Shown piece by piece: positions 61,661 to 64,000 of a stretch of 64,000 bases of DNA (position 1 is the stretch's first letter; every line of letters starts with the position of its first letter). Below the pieces are notes generated by a model that was given only the letters and a program-made list of their open reading frames with translations, had not been told where the DNA came from and did no database searches. Source of the DNA: Hydractinia symbiolongicarpus (taxonomy: Eukaryota > Cnidaria > Hydrozoa > Anthoathecata > Hydractiniidae); assembly GCF_029227915.1 (NCBI RefSeq), contig NC_079878.1, forward strand, positions 30,593,501 to 30,657,500, read 5' to 3'. The position numbers and the translations under genes are program-made.

Positions 61661-64000
61661 GTACTTTCTTTGTATACATTCGACTATACGGGCCAAGCCC
61701 GGGATTTACGGGTAATCGCGGGTTTTCGTTTGCCGTCGATTAAACTTTTTTCATTAAGCGTCTCATCAAAAATGAAAACATTCCTGAAAACTACAAAATC
61801 AAAATCAAAAATGAAAACATTTTTGAAAACTACAAGTCTCATGCGTTTTAGTGGTGAAAAGATAATTTAAAAAATCGTTCTGGAAATGAGTTTACTCCCT
61901 GCGTAATTTCTTTGTATACTTTTGACTATACGGGCCGAGTCCGGGATTACAGGGAAATCGCGGGTTTTCGTTTGCCGGCGATTAAACTTCTTTTATTCCG
62001 CGTCTCATCAAAAATGAAAACATTTTTGAAAACTAAAAGTCTCGTGCGTTTTAGTGGTGAAAAGATAATTTAAAAAATCGTTCTGGAAATGAGTTTACTC
62101 ACAGGGTACTTTCTTTGTATATACTCGACTATACGGGCCAAGCACGGCATTTACGGGAAATTGCGGGTTTTCGTTTGCCGGCGATTAAACTTCTTTCATT
62201 AAGCGTCTCATCAAAAATGAAAACATTCCTGAAAACTACAAGTCTCATGCGTTTTAGTGGTGAAAAAATAATTTAAAAAATCGTTCGGGAAATGTGTTTA
62301 CTCCCTGGGTATTTCCTTTGTATACTTTTGACTATACGGGCCGAGTCCGGGATTTACGGGAAATCGCGGGTTTTCGTTTGCCGGCGATTAAACTTCTTTT
62401 ATTCCGGGTCTCATCAAAAATGAAAACATTTTTGAAAACTACAAGTCTCATGCGTTTTAGTGGTGAAAAGATAATATAAAAAATCGTTCTGGAAAGGAGT
62501 TTACTCACAGGGTACTTTCTTTGTATATACTCGACTATACGAGCCAAGCACGGGATTTACGGGACATTGCGGGTTTTCGTTTGCCGGCGATTAAACATCT
62601 TTTATTCAGCGTCTCATCAAAAATGAAAACATTTTTGAAAACTACAAGTCTCATGCGTTTTAGTGGTGAAAAAATAATTTAAAAAATCGTTCGGGAAATG
62701 TGTTTACTCCCTGGGTATTTCCTTTGTATACTTTTGACTATACGGGCCGAGTCCGGGATTTACGGGAAATCGCGGGTTTTCGTTTGCCGGCGATTAAACT
62801 TCTTTTATTCCGGGTCTCATCAAAAATGAAAACATTTTTGAAAACTACAAGTCTCATGCGTTTTAGTGGTGAAAAGATAATATAAAAAATCGTTCTGGAA
62901 AGGAGTTTACTCACAGGGTACTTTCTTTGTATATACTCGACTATACGAGCCAAGCACGGGATTTACGGGACATTGCGGGTTTTCGTTTGCCGGCGATTAA
63001 ACATCTTTTATTCAGCGTCTCATCAAAAATGAAAACATTTTTGAAAACTACAAGTCTCATGCGTTTTAGTGGTGAAAAGATAATTTAAAAAATCGTTCTG
63101 AAAATGAGTTTACTCACAGGGTACTTTCTTTGTATGTACTCAACTATACGGGCCAAGCACGGGATTTACGGAAAATCGCGGGTTTTTGTTTGCCGGCGAT
63201 TAAACTTCTTATATTCAGCGTCTCATCAAAAATGAAAACATTTTTGAAAACTACAAGTCTCATGCGTTTTAGTGGTGAAAAGATAATATAAAAAATCGTT
63301 CTGGAAAGGAGTTTACTCACAGGGTACTTTCTTTGTATATACTCGACTATACGAGCCAAGCACGGGATTTACGGGAAATTGCGGGTTTTCGTTTGCCGGC
63401 GATTAAACATCTTTTATTCAGCGTCTCATCAAAAATGAAAACATTTTTGAAAACTACAAGTCTCATGCGTTTTAGTGGTAAAAAGATAATTTAAAAAATC
63501 GTTCTGAAAATGAGTTTACTCACAGGGTACTTTCTTTGTATGTACTCGACTATACGGGCCAAGCACGGGATTTACGGGAAATCGCGGGTTTTTGTTTGCC
63601 GGCGATTAAACTTCTTATATTCAGCGTCTCATCAAAAATGAAAACATTTTTGAAAACTACAAGTCTCATGCGTTTTAGTGGTGAAAAAATAATTTAAAAA
63701 ATCGTTCGGGAAATGAGTTTACTCACAGGGTACTTTCTTTGTATACATTCGACTATACGGGCCAAGCCCGGGATTTACGGGTAATCGCGGGTTTTCGTTT
63801 GCCGGCGATTAAACTTTTTTCATTAAGCGTCTCATCAAAAATGAAAACATTCCTGAAAACTACAAAATCAAAATCAAAAATGAAAACATTTTTGAAAACT
63901 ACAAGTCTCATGCGTTTTAGTGGTGAAAAAATAATTTAAAAAATCGTTCGAGAAATGAGTTTACTCCCTGCGTATTTTCTTTGTATACTTTTGACTATAC
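61661..64000 (+). repeat. Terminal first-family block, continues past the window
   Basis: Begins with a TATACATTCGAC monomer carrying the insertion at 61797-61835, then GGATTACAGGG and GGAAAGGAGTTT monomers parallel to 53.3-54.6 kb. Two monomers starting near 62294 repeat exactly 406 bp later near 62700, both with TTCCGGGTCTC and GGGACATTGCGG. The last insertion is at 63866-63904 and the window ends inside a monomer. Confidence 0.85.

Larger units (their letters stand above)
1..64000 (+). repeat. 203-bp satellite DNA array, about 315 monomers, fills the window
   Basis: The same ~203-bp unit repeats head to tail from the first to the last base. For example the AGTCC/AGCAC box falls at 204, 407, 609, 1624 and 1827. 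Common monomer lengths are 203 bp, with 202 bp (one A lost in the A6 run), 198 bp (GGGCC lost), 242 bp (39-bp insertion) and one 100-bp remnant. Every stretch I read belongs to this repeat, so there is no unique spacer, gene, RNA gene or transposon. Both edges lie inside monomers, so the array is larger than the window. All monomers run in one orientation except one short inverted segment at 13969-14023. The family is not recognised. A centromeric or heterochromatic role is inferred from the organisation, not shown. Confidence 0.98.

Noticed and set aside
762-63939. About a hundred open frames of 60-121 codons on both strands, many nearly identical
   Set aside because: They follow the monomer: 203 is not a multiple of 3, each frame closes at the TAATTTAA region, most begin at GTG or TTG rather than ATG, and no domain, signal peptide or ribosome-binding context fits. 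They repeat because the DNA repeats.
1-64000. CRISPR array
   Set aside because: Repeats are 203 bp, contiguous and variable throughout, with no short constant repeat alternating with unique spacers.
1-64000. rRNA or other tandem RNA gene cluster
   Set aside because: No recognisable rRNA, 5S, tRNA or spliced-leader motif is present in the monomer on either strand.

Overview
The whole 64 kb window is one uninterrupted satellite DNA array. I find no protein-coding gene, RNA gene, transposon or unique sequence anywhere in it. The repeating unit is a 203-bp monomer (hand count of one monomer: about 38% G+C and 12 CpG sites), present in roughly 315 head-to-tail copies. The sequence begins and ends inside monomers, so the array continues past both edges. 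A 64 kb tandem array with nested higher-order repeats (HORs), roughly nucleosome-length monomers and no genes points to eukaryotic heterochromatin, possibly a centromere or pericentromere. I do not recognise the satellite family and cannot name the organism. CpG is over-represented rather than depleted, which argues against long residence in a heavily CpG-methylated vertebrate-like genome and is compatible with, for example, some insects. That point is inference only.

Two levels of organisation are visible. Neighbouring monomers differ at about 20 of 203 positions, so about 90% identical, and fall into recurring types told apart by the bases after the TATAC box, after GATTAAAC and around the CATTTTTGA/CATTCCTGA site. 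Blocks of several monomers are repeated almost perfectly. Positions 376-5651 hold two 2,638-bp copies of a 13-monomer unit, and a shortened third copy lies at about 16.3-18.7 kb. Positions 4680-9665 hold two copies of a 2,474/2,475-bp unit of 12 monomers carrying a 39-bp insertion. The span 13.05-15.47 kb recurs at 18.69-21.29 kb. The span 20.85-26.28 kb is a pair of units with a 2,514-bp offset that differ by two whole-monomer indels. From about 28.3 kb a second HOR family dominates: a 7-monomer unit of 1,416/1,417 bp marked by a 198-bp monomer lacking GGGCC. It fills 28.3-34.4, 38.5-53.2 and 55.3-61.7 kb, with 5- and 6-monomer derivatives. Blocks of the first family return at 34.4-38.5, 53.2-55.3 and 61.7-64 kb.

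The most unusual local structures are a perfect 55-bp inverted foldback with a 14-bp loop at 13969-14092, the only reversed satellite DNA I see, and a 100-bp truncated monomer at 15437-15536. Both lie in one copy of a duplicated segment whose other copy lacks them. Within the monomer, three features could be protein-binding or structural signals: a conserved dyad GTATA-N8-TATAC whose core varies between monomer types, four CGGG motifs spaced 11, 9 and 10 bp apart directly beside it, and a dyad with arms TCAAAAATG and CATTTTTGA that is intact in some monomer types and broken in others. Short open frames occur on both strands of nearly every monomer, but they are by-products of the repeat and I do not annotate them as genes.
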